Part shown: one piece after another, positions 24,998 through 34,243 of the stretch
How positions within the stretch are numbered: the stretch's first letter is position 1
Layout: each line of letters starts with the position of its first letter
Source: Verrucomicrobiota bacterium
Lineage (GTDB): Bacteria > Verrucomicrobiota > Kiritimatiellia > CAIVKH01
Assembly: GCA_024233345.1 (NCBI GenBank)
Contig: JACKPT010000004.1
Location: forward strand, 167,722-231,721
Direction: 5' to 3'
DNA: 64,000 nucleotides
Position numbers and translations under genes: made by a program
The notes under the pieces: generated by a model
Told to the model about the DNA's origin: nothing
The model's input: the letters and a program-made list of their open reading frames with translations, nothing else
The model's database searches: none

Positions 24998-27900
24998 TCA
25001 AGCACCTACCTGTTCCACGTTGTCTGCGGACAAACCGCTCTGTTCCTGTTCCGCCTGTTCGCGGGCGATCCGCTCGAGGGCGGCCCGGTAATCGCGCGGC
25101 ATGATCTTCACGAATTGACTGACACTCGCCTTCCAGTCCGCGAGCAGGCCCGCAGCGACCGGGCTGTCGGTATAGGCCACATGGTTTTCCAGCATTGATT
25201 TCAGGATGGCGAGATCTTCGTCGGATTCCACGGCTTCGAGGTCCACCAGTTCGTGGTTGCACCGCTCACTGCCGAATTTGCCGTCATGGTCGTAAATGAA
25301 GGCAATTCCTCCGCTCATGCCGGCGGCAAAGTTGCGGCCGGTCGGCCCAATGCAAACCATGACCCCTCCGGTCATGTATTCACACCCATGGTCGCCCACG
25401 CCTTCAACCACCGTGCGAACGCCGCTGTTGCGGACACAGAAGCGTTCGCCGGCCAGCCCTCGGATATAGGCCTCTCCCTTGATCGCGCCATAAAACGCGA
25501 CATTGCCAATGAGAATATTCTCCTCGGCGACATAGGTGGCCTCCGCCGGGGGTTGAATGATCAGTTTGGCGCCGGAAAGACCTTTGCCAAAGTAGTCGTT
25601 GGCGTCACCGCGAACGTTGAACGTGATGCCGCGGGCTCCGAAAGCACTGAAGCTCTGGCCGCAGGCGCCCTTCACATTCACCGTGATGGTGTCATCAGGC
25701 AGTCCGTCTTCACCATAGCGCTTGGAAATCTCGTGGCTGAGCATGGTGCCCACAGTGCGGTTGATGTTTTTCACCCGCAGGTCGAAGGTCACCTTCTCAC
25801 CGCGTTCGAGGGCGGGTCGGGCCTGTTCGATCAGGTGATGATCCAGCGCCTTGTCCAGGCCGTGATCCTGGGTCCGGCTGCAATAGGTTCCGACCTGAGG
25901 CGGCACTTCCGGCTTGTAGAGAATCTTCGAGAGATCGAGGCCCTGGGCCTTCCAATGGTCGATGGCTTTCGACACATCGATTTTATCCACCCGGCCGACC
26001 ATCTCGTTGATGGTGCGGAAGCCCAGTTCGGCCATGATGGCCCGCAGTTCTTCGGCGAGCATGCGGAAGTAGTTCACCACATGCTCCGGTTTGCCGGTGT
26101 ATTTCTTGCGCAATTCCGGATCCTGGGTGGCGATCCCCACCGGGCAGGTATTGAGGTGGCAGACCCGCATCATGATGCAGCCGGTGGTGATCAGGGGCGC
26201 AGTGGAAAAGCCGAATTCCTCGGCTCCGAGCAGGCAGGCGATCGCAACATCGCGCCCGGTCAGTAACTTGCCGTCGCACTCGACAATGATCCGGCTCCGC
26301 AGATCGTTGAGTACAAGGGTTTGGTGCGTTTCGGCAAGTCCAAGCTCCCAGGGGAGTCCGGCATTTTTCAGGGAGGTCTCCGGAGAAGCGCCGGTGCCAC
26401 CGTCATAACCACTGATCAAAACCACATCGGCCTTGCCCTTGGAGACGCCGGCGGCCACGGTTCCAACCCCGACCTCGGAGACCAGCTTGACATTGATCCG
26501 GGCTTCCGGGTTGGCATTTTTCAGGTCGTGGATGAGCTGGGCCAGATCTTCGATGGAGTAAATATCGTGGTGAGGCGGGGGGGAGATCAGGGGCACATAG
26601 GGGGTGGAATGCCGGGTCTTGGCAATCCAGGGATAAACCTTTTCGCCGGGAAGTTGTCCGCCCTCGCCGGGCTTGGCTCCCTGGGCCATCTTGATCTGAA
26701 TTTCGCTGGCATGGGTCAGGTAGTTGCTGGTCACCCCGAACCGACCGGAGGCCACCTGCTTGATCGCACTGTTGCGCGAGTCGCCATTGGCATCCGGTTC
26801 AAAACGGTCGACATCCTCTCCGCCTTCGCCGCTGTTGCTTTTTCCGCCGAGGCGGTTCATGGCAATGGCCAGGGTTTGATGGGCCTCCGCACTGATCGAT
26901 CCATAGGACATGGCCCCGGTCTTGAAGCGTTTGACAATCTCCGTCCAGGGTTCCACTTCATCCAGGGGCACCGGTTGCCGATCCTTGAAATCGAACAAGC
27001 CGCGAATGGTAAACCTGGACCGGGTCTGGTCATTGACCAGTTTGGCGTAGGCGTCGTAGGCCTCCTGGCTGTTGTTGCGGCCGGCTTCCTGGAGTTTGGC
27101 GATGGTCAGGGGGTTCAGGATGTGCTTTTCCCCGGTGCGGCGCCATTGGTAGACCCCGCCGACATCCAGGTCCAGATTCCTCGCCACGTCGCGGGCGGGG
27201 AAGGCGCGGCTGTACCGCATCTCGACTTCCTTGGCGAGAATGTCGATGCCCACACCCTCGATCCGGCTGGGGGTGCCGGTGAAGTATCGTTCAATCACGC
27301 TGGAGTTCAGGCCCACGCACTCAAAAATCTGGGCGCCGCGATAGCTGTGCAGGGTGGAGATTCCCATCTTGGACATCACCTTGAGCAGCCCCTTGTTGGT
27401 CGCCTTGATGTAGTTCTTGATCGCGGTTTTCCGGTCCAGCTCTAATTGACCCTCTTCGATCATCTGGTCGAGAACTTCGTAGACCATGTAGGGATTGATC
27501 GCGCCTGCGCCATAGCCAAACAGAACCGAGAAGTGATGAATCTCCCGGGCCTCGCCGGTCTCGATGACCAGTCCGCAGCGGGTCCGGTGTTTGTTGCGGA
27601 TCAGGTGGTGGTGAACCCCGCCGGTAGCCACGGCCGCCGGGATGGGGGCCAGGGTTTCGTTCGCACCCCGATCGGATAAGATCAGGACCGTGTAGCCGTC
27701 ATCGATCGCGTCGGATGCCTTGGCGCACAGTTCCTCCATCGCCTGTTCCAGTCCCTTGCCTCCGCCCTGAATCGGGTAGAGCATGGGCAGGGTGATCGCC
27801 TTGAGGCTGCCTTGATTCAGGGTGCGGATTTTTTCCATCGCTTCATTGGTGAGGATGGGTTGCTCGACCTTGAGCTGATGACAGTGTGCTTCGGTCTCCT

Positions 27901-29575
27901 TGAACAGGTCCTGTTCGGCGCCGATGTTGGTCAGCAGTGAGGTCACCAGTTCCTCGCGAATGGCATCCAGCGGCGGATTGGTCACCTGGGCGAATAGTTG
28001 TTTGAAGTAATTGTAGGTGAGCTGAGACCGGTCGGATAAGACCGCCAACGGGGTATCCACCCCCATGGACCCGGTGGGCTCGATCCCCTTGTTGGCCATG
28101 GGGCCGATGATGATGCGCAGGTCTTCGAGGCTATAGCCAAAGAGTTGTTCCCGTTCCAGGCGGGAGGTGGTTTCTTCGGGGGCGGCCGGGAGGGTTTCCG
28201 GCAGACCATCGAGGCTGACCAGGTTGTTTTGAATCCAACTGCGGTAGGGCTTCCGCTGGGCCACTTCGCTCTTGATCTCCTCGTCGTCGACGATCCGACC
28301 CTTTTCCGTATCCACGAGGAACATCCGTCCGGGTTGGAGGCGGCCCTTGTACAGGACATTCTCCGGTTCCACTTCGAGAACTCCGGTTTCCGAACCCATG
28401 ATCACCAGCCCGTCCTTGGTCACGGTATATCGGGAGGGGCGAAGCCCGTTGCGGTCCAGCACCGCGCCAATGCACTGGCCGTCGGTGAAGGGAATGGAGG
28501 CCGGGCCATCCCAGGGTTCCATCAGACAGGAGTGGTACTCGTAAAATGCCTTCTTGTCCTCGTCCATGGTGGCATGGTTCTGCCAGGCTTCGGGGATCAG
28601 CATCATCATCGAGTGCGGCAGGGATCGCCCGGTGTGGTAGAGCAGCTCCACCGCATTGTCGAGGACTGCAGAGTCGCTCGCCCCGGGAGTGGCCACCGGA
28701 AAGATCTTGTTGATGTCCTGCCCGAAGAGCGGGGATTCAAACAAAGCCTCGCGGGCATTCATCCAGTTGGTATTGCCCCGCACCGTATTAATTTCCCCGT
28801 TGTGGCAGAGAAACCGGAACGGCTGGGCGAGGTCCCAGGTCGGGAAGGTGTTGGTGCTGTACCGCTGGTGGACCAGGGCCAGTCCGGACTTCATGTCCGG
28901 GTCGACCAGATCCGGGAGGAAGGGCTCAATCTGGTCCGCCAGCATCAGCCCCTTGTAGACCAGGGTCTGGCAGGACAGGCTGCACACATAGAAATATTTC
29001 TTCTCGCTGAGTTTGGACTCCCGGATTGCCCGCTCCAATTGCTTGCGGATGATAAAGAGCTTGCGGTCAAAATGGCGGTTGTCGGCGATGCCTTTTCCAC
29101 GTCCCACAAAGACCTGGGCGATGAAGGGTTCGACTCGTCGGGCGAGATCCCCCAGCACCTCATTGTTGACCGGCACCTCCCGCCAGCCCAGAAACACCTG
29201 TTCCTCCTGCTTGACCACCTGCTCAAACAAATCCATGCAATGGCGTCGTTGAATCGGGTCGCGAGGCAAAAAGACCACCCCGGCCGCGTATTCAAAGATG
29301 TCCGGCAGCTTGATACCCAGTTCGCCGGTCTTTTTGGTCATGAAAGCGTGGGGCATCTGCATCAGGATGCCCGCCCCGTCTCCGGTCATTTCATCGCATC
29401 CACAAGCGCCGCGGTGGGACAGATTCACCAGGATTTGCAAGGCTTTATGGATGATGTCGTGGGATTTTTCCCCCTTCAGATTCGCGACACAGCCCACACC
29501 GCAGGCATCATGCTCGAACCGGGGATCATACATTCCCTGGGCCTCTGGCTTACCATTCATCCATGTATTCTTCAT
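24998..29575 (-). CDS. gltB: glutamate synthase large subunit
   Basis: Enzyme of 1525 residues that makes two glutamates from glutamine and 2-oxoglutarate. The start at 29575 is chosen because GAAGGA lies 9 bases before it; the ATG at 29584 touches that sequence directly. The class II glutamine amidotransferase Cys25 follows a short propeptide (FEHDACGVGCVA). The central and FMN domains include AEAHQTLAIAMNRLGGKSNSGEGGED and KMAQGAKPGEGGQLPG. The 3Fe-4S Cys cluster is CHLNTCPVGIATQ, and the C-terminal beta-helix includes GAKLIIQPP and GGVMVCIGPTGRNFAAGMSGG. It is first in an operon with gltD. Confidence 0.98.
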   Translation of the reverse strand: MKNTWMNGKPEAQGMYDPRFEHDACGVGCVANLKGEKSHDIIHKALQILVNLSHRGACGCDEMTGDGAGILMQMPHAFMTKKTGELGIKLPDIFEYAAGVVFLPRDPIQRRHCMDLFEQVVKQEEQVFLGWREVPVNNEVLGDLARRVEPFIAQVFVGRGKGIADNRHFDRKLFIIRKQLERAIRESKLSEKKYFYVCSLSCQTLVYKGLMLADQIEPFLPDLVDPDMKSGLALVHQRYSTNTFPTWDLAQPFRFLCHNGEINTVRGNTNWMNAREALFESPLFGQDINKIFPVATPGASDSAVLDNAVELLYHTGRSLPHSMMMLIPEAWQNHATMDEDKKAFYEYHSCLMEPWDGPASIPFTDGQCIGAVLDRNGLRPSRYTVTKDGLVIMGSETGVLEVEPENVLYKGRLQPGRMFLVDTEKGRIVDDEEIKSEVAQRKPYRSWIQNNLVSLDGLPETLPAAPEETTSRLEREQLFGYSLEDLRIIIGPMANKGIEPTGSMGVDTPLAVLSDRSQLTYNYFKQLFAQVTNPPLDAIREELVTSLLTNIGAEQDLFKETEAHCHQLKVEQPILTNEAMEKIRTLNQGSLKAITLPMLYPIQGGGKGLEQAMEELCAKASDAIDDGYTVLILSDRGANETLAPIPAAVATGGVHHHLIRNKHRTRCGLVIETGEAREIHHFSVLFGYGAGAINPYMVYEVLDQMIEEGQLELDRKTAIKNYIKATNKGLLKVMSKMGISTLHSYRGAQIFECVGLNSSVIERYFTGTPSRIEGVGIDILAKEVEMRYSRAFPARDVARNLDLDVGGVYQWRRTGEKHILNPLTIAKLQEAGRNNSQEAYDAYAKLVNDQTRSRFTIRGLFDFKDRQPVPLDEVEPWTEIVKRFKTGAMSYGSISAEAHQTLAIAMNRLGGKSNSGEGGEDVDRFEPDANGDSRNSAIKQVASGRFGVTSNYLTHASEIQIKMAQGAKPGEGGQLPGEKVYPWIAKTRHSTPYVPLISPPPHHDIYSIEDLAQLIHDLKNANPEARINVKLVSEVGVGTVAAGVSKGKADVVLISGYDGGTGASPETSLKNAGLPWELGLAETHQTLVLNDLRSRIIVECDGKLLTGRDVAIACLLGAEEFGFSTAPLITTGCIMMRVCHLNTCPVGIATQDPELRKKYTGKPEHVVNYFRMLAEELRAIMAELGFRTINEMVGRVDKIDVSKAIDHWKAQGLDLSKILYKPEVPPQVGTYCSRTQDHGLDKALDHHLIEQARPALERGEKVTFDLRVKNINRTVGTMLSHEISKRYGEDGLPDDTITVNVKGACGQSFSAFGARGITFNVRGDANDYFGKGLSGAKLIIQPPAEATYVAEENILIGNVAFYGAIKGEAYIRGLAGERFCVRNSGVRTVVEGVGDHGCEYMTGGVMVCIGPTGRNFAAGMSGGIAFIYDHDGKFGSERCNHELVDLEAVESDEDLAILKSMLENHVAYTDSPVAAGLLADWKASVSQFVKIMPRDYRAALERIAREQAEQEQSGLSADNVEQVGA

Positions 29576-29739
29576 GCTACGCATTCCTTCACTATCCCTC
29601 GCATGGGGGGCTTACCCTGAATCCTCCGCGGAGGCTCTGAAAAAAAGACGCCACAGAGTACCTGTAAAAACATGGCTTCGCAATGCCAAAACGCTTGAAG
29701 TCACCCCTCGCCAGGGCCGTGTCAGCGCATGGGTTGCGC

Positions 29740-29751
29740 GACAAATTTGTA
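29740..29751. promoter_or_regulatory. KACA-WWWW-TGTA site upstream of gltB
   Basis: GACAAATTTGTA lies 165 bases before the chosen gltB start. It matches the motif found in pairs upstream of amtB and glnA (TACA/GACA, four A/T, TGTA). No good partner is seen 30 bp away, and no GG-N10-GC sigma-54 promoter was found between it and gltB. The rest of the 280-base region between purF and gltB holds no gene that I can support. Confidence 0.45.
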
Positions 29752-29855
29752 GGGGTCGGTTCGGGGCGCCACCGGATGCCATGGGGCGCCGCGTGGGGTT
29801 TTTCAGCGACCCCTTTTCGCCTGTAACGGCTTATCCGTCGGTTATTCCACTGCCG

Positions 29856-31262
29856 TCAGCCCGATTCCAGGCCGTGCTTATCGTGGCCGTCCGGGACTGC
29901 ATAGGGGTAGATACCGGTAAAGCATCCGGTGCAGAAGTTGTGTGGCTGCTGTACGGAGTTTTTCAACCCCGCCAGGCTCAGGTAGCCGAGGGAGTCCGCT
30001 CCGATGAAGTTCCGTATTTCCTCCACGGTCTGGTTGGAGGCGATCAGTTCCTCGCGGGAGGGGAAGTCGATGCCAAAATAGCAGGGGAAGGCGGTGGGGG
30101 GGCAGGAGATGCGCAGATGTATTTCCCTGGCCCCGGCTTCCCGAAGGGCACGGACCCGGCGCTGGGAGGTTGTACCGCGGATCAGGGAGTCGTCGACCAC
30201 GATGATCCGCTTGCCCCGGACCACGCCGGGAACCACCGCGAGCTTCATGTCCACGCTGCTGGTTCGCTCGTCGGTGGTGGGCATGATGAAGGTGCGGCCG
30301 ATATAGTGGTTGCGGATAAATCCATAATCAAGCGGGATCCCGCTGGCCTGGCTGTAGCCGAGGGCGGCGGCATTGCCGCTGTCGGGAATCGGGGTGACCA
30401 GATCAGCCTCCACCGGGTGTTCCAGGGCGAGGTTGCGACCGAGCTGCATTCGGCTGGCGTGGACATTCTGCTCGAAAACATTGCTGTCGGGACGGGCAAA
30501 ATACACATGCTCGAAAATACACTGGCCCAGTTGGGCCACCGGCTCGCAGTACATGGAGCTGTGGAGCCCCCGGTCATCGATGGTAATCAATTCTCCCGGT
30601 TTGACATCGCGGAGGAATTTGGCTCCGACCTGCTCGAGGGCACAGGTTTCACTGGCTACCGCGTAACCATCCCCCATGGTGCCAATGGACAGGGGACGGA
30701 ATCCGTAGGGATCGCGAGCGGCCATCAGGGTGTCCCGGGTCATGAGCAGAAAGGAAAAAGCCCCCTGCAATTCCGCCAGAGCCCGTTCTACCCGGCGGGG
30801 GCGGGTTCGATACATCGGGTCGGCAATCAAGTGGAGGAGAATTTCGCTGTCGGTGCTGGTTTGGAAAATCGCGCCGGCCTCCTGATAACTGCGTCGAAGA
30901 CTGCGGGCATTGGTCAGGTTGCCGTTGTGGGCGATTCCCCAGATGCCATCCATGCATTCGACCACCAGCGGCTGCACATTCTGGGGGCGGGAGGAACCGG
31001 TGGTGGAGTAGCGGACATGGCCAATGCCGATATGCCCCTTGAGGGCTTTGTACTCCGGGCGAAGAGACAGTTCATTGACCAGCCCCATGCCCTTCACGGA
31101 GCGCACCTTGTGGCCATCGCTGACCGCGATGCCCGCGCCTTCCTGGCCGCGGTGTTGGATCGAAAACAGACCGTTGTAAATGGTGCCGGGAGCCGGGTCG
31201 ACCCCGTAGACCCCAAACAGCCCGCAATAGTGCCGGGGCTTTGCCTGTGAATTGATGTTCAT
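29856..31262 (-). CDS. purF: amidophosphoribosyltransferase
   Basis: First enzyme of purine synthesis, 468 residues: PRPP plus glutamine to phosphoribosylamine. The start at 31262 gives a 12-residue propeptide before nucleophile Cys13 (RHYCGLFGVYG), the Bacillus-type arrangement. SIQHRGQEGAGIAV and the PRPP motif IIVVDDSLIRGTT are intact. Two conserved Cys of the Fe-S type enzyme are visible near the C-terminus (FCTGCFTGIYPY) and one in AFPCYFGID, so it probably carries a 4Fe-4S cluster. It stands alone between the porin gene and gltB. Confidence 0.97.
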   Translation of the reverse strand: MNINSQAKPRHYCGLFGVYGVDPAPGTIYNGLFSIQHRGQEGAGIAVSDGHKVRSVKGMGLVNELSLRPEYKALKGHIGIGHVRYSTTGSSRPQNVQPLVVECMDGIWGIAHNGNLTNARSLRRSYQEAGAIFQTSTDSEILLHLIADPMYRTRPRRVERALAELQGAFSFLLMTRDTLMAARDPYGFRPLSIGTMGDGYAVASETCALEQVGAKFLRDVKPGELITIDDRGLHSSMYCEPVAQLGQCIFEHVYFARPDSNVFEQNVHASRMQLGRNLALEHPVEADLVTPIPDSGNAAALGYSQASGIPLDYGFIRNHYIGRTFIMPTTDERTSSVDMKLAVVPGVVRGKRIIVVDDSLIRGTTSQRRVRALREAGAREIHLRISCPPTAFPCYFGIDFPSREELIASNQTVEEIRNFIGADSLGYLSLAGLKNSVQQPHNFCTGCFTGIYPYAVPDGHDKHGLESG

Positions 31263-31346
31263 CCTCTGGTGTCCTTGCATCCTTTCAAAGGCACCGGATT
31301 CTAGGCGAGTCCGGAGGGTGGGAAAAGGCAGAACTGAATCAGGGCA

Positions 31347-31380
31347 CAAAAAAACCGGTCGAGGCGAACCCCGACCGGTT
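31347..31380 (-). terminator. rho-independent terminator after the porin gene
   Basis: Read on the minus strand, AACCGGTC, a 12-base loop, GACCGGTT, then a run of seven T. It lies 25 bases past the porin stop. Confidence 0.85.
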
Positions 31381-31404
31381 GGTAATCAGATCCGTGTGTC
31401 CGGA

Positions 31405-32106
31405 TTAGAAGCCATAGGAGAGGCCCAAGGTGCCGACGAATTCGACATCATAGGCGTCACCAAGGACGTCACTGTCAACGGTATCGATGTAGGCAAAGCT
31501 CGCGGTGATGAAGTCATACGCGAGGCTGGCCGACAACTGGTAGTGGCTGAAGCCGTCCGTGCCTTCGTCGGGGCTCAGGTAGCCGATCAAGGCGCCCAGA
31601 CCCAGGGTCAGACCTTCTTCAAGCTCGACTTCCTGGCCGATACCGAACTCACCGTAGAAGCTGCTGTCGATCGCCCCATCCAAGCCGTAATACAACGACA
31701 GGTAAGGGGAGGCCGGGGTACCTTCGGGAGCACCGATGGTCAGGCCGACTTCGCGATCAGCAACCCCACCATTGGGGTAGGTGTACTCGGTATAACCGAT
31801 CGAAGCATCCACGCCTTCCACCGGAATGGCATAGGAACCATAGATATCGATTTCAGAGAACTGGCCGCCTTCCAGCGCGCCGTCCATGTCTTCGAGATCC
31901 ATGTTGCCCCAGACACCGATGTCAATCGGGAGACCGGAGACTTCGAGGGAGGGCTGAGCGACGAAACCGTCGTTCAGGGTGACGCCACGGAAGACGTAGG
32001 CGGAGCTGAAATCAACTCCGACGGTGGCTTCTGCAGCAATGGCCGATGAAACAGTCATCGACGCGGCAGCAACGGCTGCCAAGGTAGTCAGTATGTTCTT
32101 CTTCAT
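31405..32106 (-). CDS. TorF-family putative outer-membrane porin
   Basis: Protein of 233 residues with a clear signal peptide (MKKNILTTLAAVAAASMTVSSAIAA cleavage region). The mature part starts VGVDFSSAYVFRGVTLND, the characteristic opening of the TorF putative porin family, and consists of alternating amphipathic strands ending in Gly-Tyr-Phe. It is strongly acidic, with many Asp and Glu, suggesting a marine or saline habitat. It has its own promoter and terminator. Position beside glnK-amtB suggests a nitrogen-related solute, but no site of the nitrogen motif was seen in its promoter. Confidence 0.8.
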   Translation of the reverse strand: MKKNILTTLAAVAAASMTVSSAIAAEATVGVDFSSAYVFRGVTLNDGFVAQPSLEVSGLPIDIGVWGNMDLEDMDGALEGGQFSEIDIYGSYAIPVEGVDASIGYTEYTYPNGGVADREVGLTIGAPEGTPASPYLSLYYGLDGAIDSSFYGEFGIGQEVELEEGLTLGLGALIGYLSPDEGTDGFSHYQLSASLAYDFITASFAYIDTVDSDVLGDAYDVEFVGTLGLSYGF

Positions 32107-32199
32107 GATGTATTTCTCCTGTTTGTATCCGCCGAGCGGGCCGTCAAGTTGCCCAAGTACGTCCTGCTCAGAGGGTTCGCCTATGGTTAGGTTGGTTTT

Positions 32200-32227
32200 A
32201 CGGTATTCTAATTTGACGTTCTGTCAA
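32200..32227 (-). promoter_or_regulatory. sigma-70-type promoter for the porin gene
   Basis: On the minus strand TTGACA (32227-32222), 16 bases, TACCGT (32205-32200). The resulting leader is about 90 bases and ends with an AGGAG ahead of the porin ATG at 32106. Confidence 0.5.
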
Positions 32228-32265
32228 GACTTTAGCCATTGAAATTACCGGCTCTGGTATCACTT

Positions 32266-32309
32266 GAAAAACACCGCTTCCGCCCCGCACGGATGCGGGA
32301 CGGAAGCGG
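32266..32309 (-). terminator. rho-independent terminator after glnK
   Basis: A long hairpin with CCGCTTCCG...CGGAAGCGG outer stem and CCCGCA..TGCGGG inner stem, followed on the minus strand by a short T run. It lies 8 bases after the glnK stop. Confidence 0.85.
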
Positions 32310-32316
32310 GTGGTGA

Positions 32317-32658
32317 TTAACCGATGGCTTCCTTGCCCTTTTCGCCGGTGCGAATGCGGATGCATTCGGTCAGTTCGGTGACGAAGATTTTGCCGTCACC
32401 GATCTTGCCGCTACGGGCGCCCTTGATGATCGCGTCGATCGTGGGTTGCACGAATTCATCGTTGACCGCGATCTCGATCCGAACCTTCTTGAGCAGGTTC
32501 ACTTCGATATCTGCGCCACGGTAGGATTCGTGGTAGCCCTTTTGCTGACCGCAGCCGAGAGCGTTGGTCACGGAGAGCTTGAAGATCTCCGCATCGAACA
32601 ACGACTGTTTCACCGCGTTCAGTTTTTCAGGCTGAATAAATGCAGTAATTAATTTCAT
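32317..32658 (-). CDS. glnK: P-II nitrogen regulatory protein lacking Tyr51
   Basis: P-II signal protein of 113 residues that would bind ATP/ADP and 2-oxoglutarate and block AmtB when nitrogen is plentiful. The core is well kept: KVRIEIAV, GARSGKIGDGKIFV, CIRIRTGE. The T-loop reads ESYRGADIEVN: Tyr46 is present, but position 51, the Tyr that GlnD uridylylates, is Ile. Control by uridylylation is therefore unlikely and effector binding alone may drive it. It follows amtB by 30 bases. Confidence 0.95.
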   Translation of the reverse strand: MKLITAFIQPEKLNAVKQSLFDAEIFKLSVTNALGCGQQKGYHESYRGADIEVNLLKKVRIEIAVNDEFVQPTIDAIIKGARSGKIGDGKIFVTELTECIRIRTGEKGKEAIG

Positions 32659-32688
32659 GTGTTGTCTCCTTAGTGAATTGAGTTCCGA

Positions 32689-34050
32689 TTACTGGTTCGA
32701 GAAGATCTGGAACCCACTGTAGGCTTCCATGCCATGCTCGCCGATGTCGAGACCGCGGAGTTCTTCCTCTTCCGGGACCCGGATGCCCAGGGTGATCTTC
32801 AGCAGGAAGAACAGGGCGAAGGCGATAATGAAGCAGAAGATACCATAGGCGATCACGCCGGTGAGCTGGACCATGAAGTTGCAGTCCGTGCCCCAGATGC
32901 CGGTCGCCAGGGTACCCCAGACACCGCACACCAGGTGGACGGAGATGGCACCAACCGGGTCGTCGATCTTGATCTTGTCAAAGGCGATGACCGAGAACAC
33001 CACGATGATACCGGCGATCAGGCCGATGATGATCGAGGCGGAGATGGAGACCACATCCGCACCCGCGGTGATACCGACGAGGCCGGCGAGGCAGCCGTTG
33101 AGGGCCATCGAGAGATCGGGCTTCTTCTGGACGATCCACGAGGTCAGCATGGAGGCAAGAATACCTGCCGCTGCGGCCAGTGAGGTGGTGACCAGCACAT
33201 AGGAGGTGCCTTCGGCATCAGCCGAGAGAACGGAACCGCCATTGAATCCGAACCAACCGAGCCACAGCAGGAATACGCCGATGGTGACCAGCGGCATGTT
33301 GTGGCCGGGGATTGCGCGAACCGAGCCGTTCACATACTTGCCAAGCCGGGGGCCGAGAACGAGCACACCGGCCAGGGCCGCCCAACCACCCACCGAGTGG
33401 ACCAGGGTGGAGCCGGCGAAATCGTGAAAGCCTTTGGCGGAAAGCCAGCCGCCGCCCCACTGCCAGGAACCGGCGATCGGGTAGGCCACCGCGACATACA
33501 GCGCGGAAAAGATCAAAAAGCTGTGCAGCTTGATTCGTTCAGCCACCGCACCCGAAACAATCGTCGCTGCGGTAGCCGCGAACATTCCCTGGAACAGGAA
33601 GTCTGTCCAATAGGAATAGTTGCCGCCCGCATAGGCGATGGGGGAATAGTCCGCCCCGGGGTTGATGCCGAATCCGGCAAAACCGAACCAGCCGTTAAAG
33701 TCACCGGGATACATCAGGTTGAACCCGCACAGGGCATAGGTCAGCAGACCGATAGCCACAATGGCGGTATTCTTGAACAGGATGTTCACCGTGTTCTTTG
33801 CGCGCGTCAGGCCGGATTCCACCGAAGCAAATCCCAGGTGCATGATGAAGACCAGAAAGGTCGATACCATCATCCAGGTGTTGTTCACGGTGAACATTTC
33901 GACTGAGACGGGCGCGGCTTCTTCCACGGCCTCTTCGACCGCAGCTGCGGCATCATCCGCCGCTTCTTCCTGGCCCAGCGCTGTCGGTACAAACCCCATC
34001 AGGGGCAAGGCCAACAAAATCGCGGGCAACCATGCTTTCCATTTCATCAT
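32689..34050 (-). CDS. amtB: ammonium transporter
   Basis: Channel-type ammonium transporter, 453 residues from the ATG at 34050, which has an AAGGAG..AAGGA stretch ahead of it. A signal peptide (AWLPAILLALPLMGFVPTALG) and an acidic Ala/Glu linker precede the eleven-helix core, as in other signal-bearing Amt proteins. Family segments include HLGFASVESGLTRAKNTVN, DFAGSTLVHSVGGWAALAG with the first pore His, and VGAISVHLVCGVWGTLA with the second. It heads the amtB-glnK operon, with a sigma-54 promoter upstream. Confidence 0.97.
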   Translation of the reverse strand: MMKWKAWLPAILLALPLMGFVPTALGQEEAADDAAAAVEEAVEEAAPVSVEMFTVNNTWMMVSTFLVFIMHLGFASVESGLTRAKNTVNILFKNTAIVAIGLLTYALCGFNLMYPGDFNGWFGFAGFGINPGADYSPIAYAGGNYSYWTDFLFQGMFAATAATIVSGAVAERIKLHSFLIFSALYVAVAYPIAGSWQWGGGWLSAKGFHDFAGSTLVHSVGGWAALAGVLVLGPRLGKYVNGSVRAIPGHNMPLVTIGVFLLWLGWFGFNGGSVLSADAEGTSYVLVTTSLAAAAGILASMLTSWIVQKKPDLSMALNGCLAGLVGITAGADVVSISASIIIGLIAGIIVVFSVIAFDKIKIDDPVGAISVHLVCGVWGTLATGIWGTDCNFMVQLTGVIAYGIFCFIIAFALFFLLKITLGIRVPEEEELRGLDIGEHGMEAYSGFQIFSNQ

Positions 34051-34094
34051 AGCGTCCTTCTCCTTTTTCATGTTTCACGTTCAGGTGCCCTGCA

Positions 34095-34106
34095 CACACC
34101 GGTGTG
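34095..34106. promoter_or_regulatory. palindrome in the amtB leader
   Basis: CACACCGGTGTG is a perfect 12-bp palindrome inside the longer TGCAC-N8-GTGCA. It lies between the predicted sigma-54 start (about 34113) and the amtB ATG, so it is in the 5' leader or at the start site. It resembles an NtrC half-site pair (TGCAC-N7-GTGCA) with one extra base. Confidence 0.35.
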
Positions 34107-34123
34107 CAAGCCGCCCGAGTAAA

Positions 34124-34139
34124 AGCAGTCACCATGCCA
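34124..34139 (-). promoter_or_regulatory. sigma-54 promoter for amtB-glnK
   Basis: Minus strand TGGCATGGTGACTGCT: the -24 GG and -12 GC are exactly 10 bases apart and most flanking consensus bases are present (TGGCA, TGCT). Predicted start near 34113, about 60 bases before the ATG. Confidence 0.75.
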
Positions 34140-34243
34140 ACTTAAAACGTTTGACGGACGGACCTGTCTGTAACTTCTTGAAGGATAAGGAATAGAAATA
34201 TTTCCCTAACAAAGAAAAAAATGAATGACCCAGGACTATCAAT

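Noticed and set aside
23757..25091. 444-residue open frame opposite gltD
   Set aside because: Antisense of a fully motif-supported gltD gene; Gly/Arg/His-rich translation.
28145..29620. Long open frames opposite gltB (also 26321-27445)
   Set aside because: Shadows caused by the high GC content of gltB.
29674..29688. Sigma-54-like TGGCA..GC sequence upstream of gltB
   Set aside because: The GG and GC are only 9 bases apart on the minus strand; sigma-54 promoters need 10.
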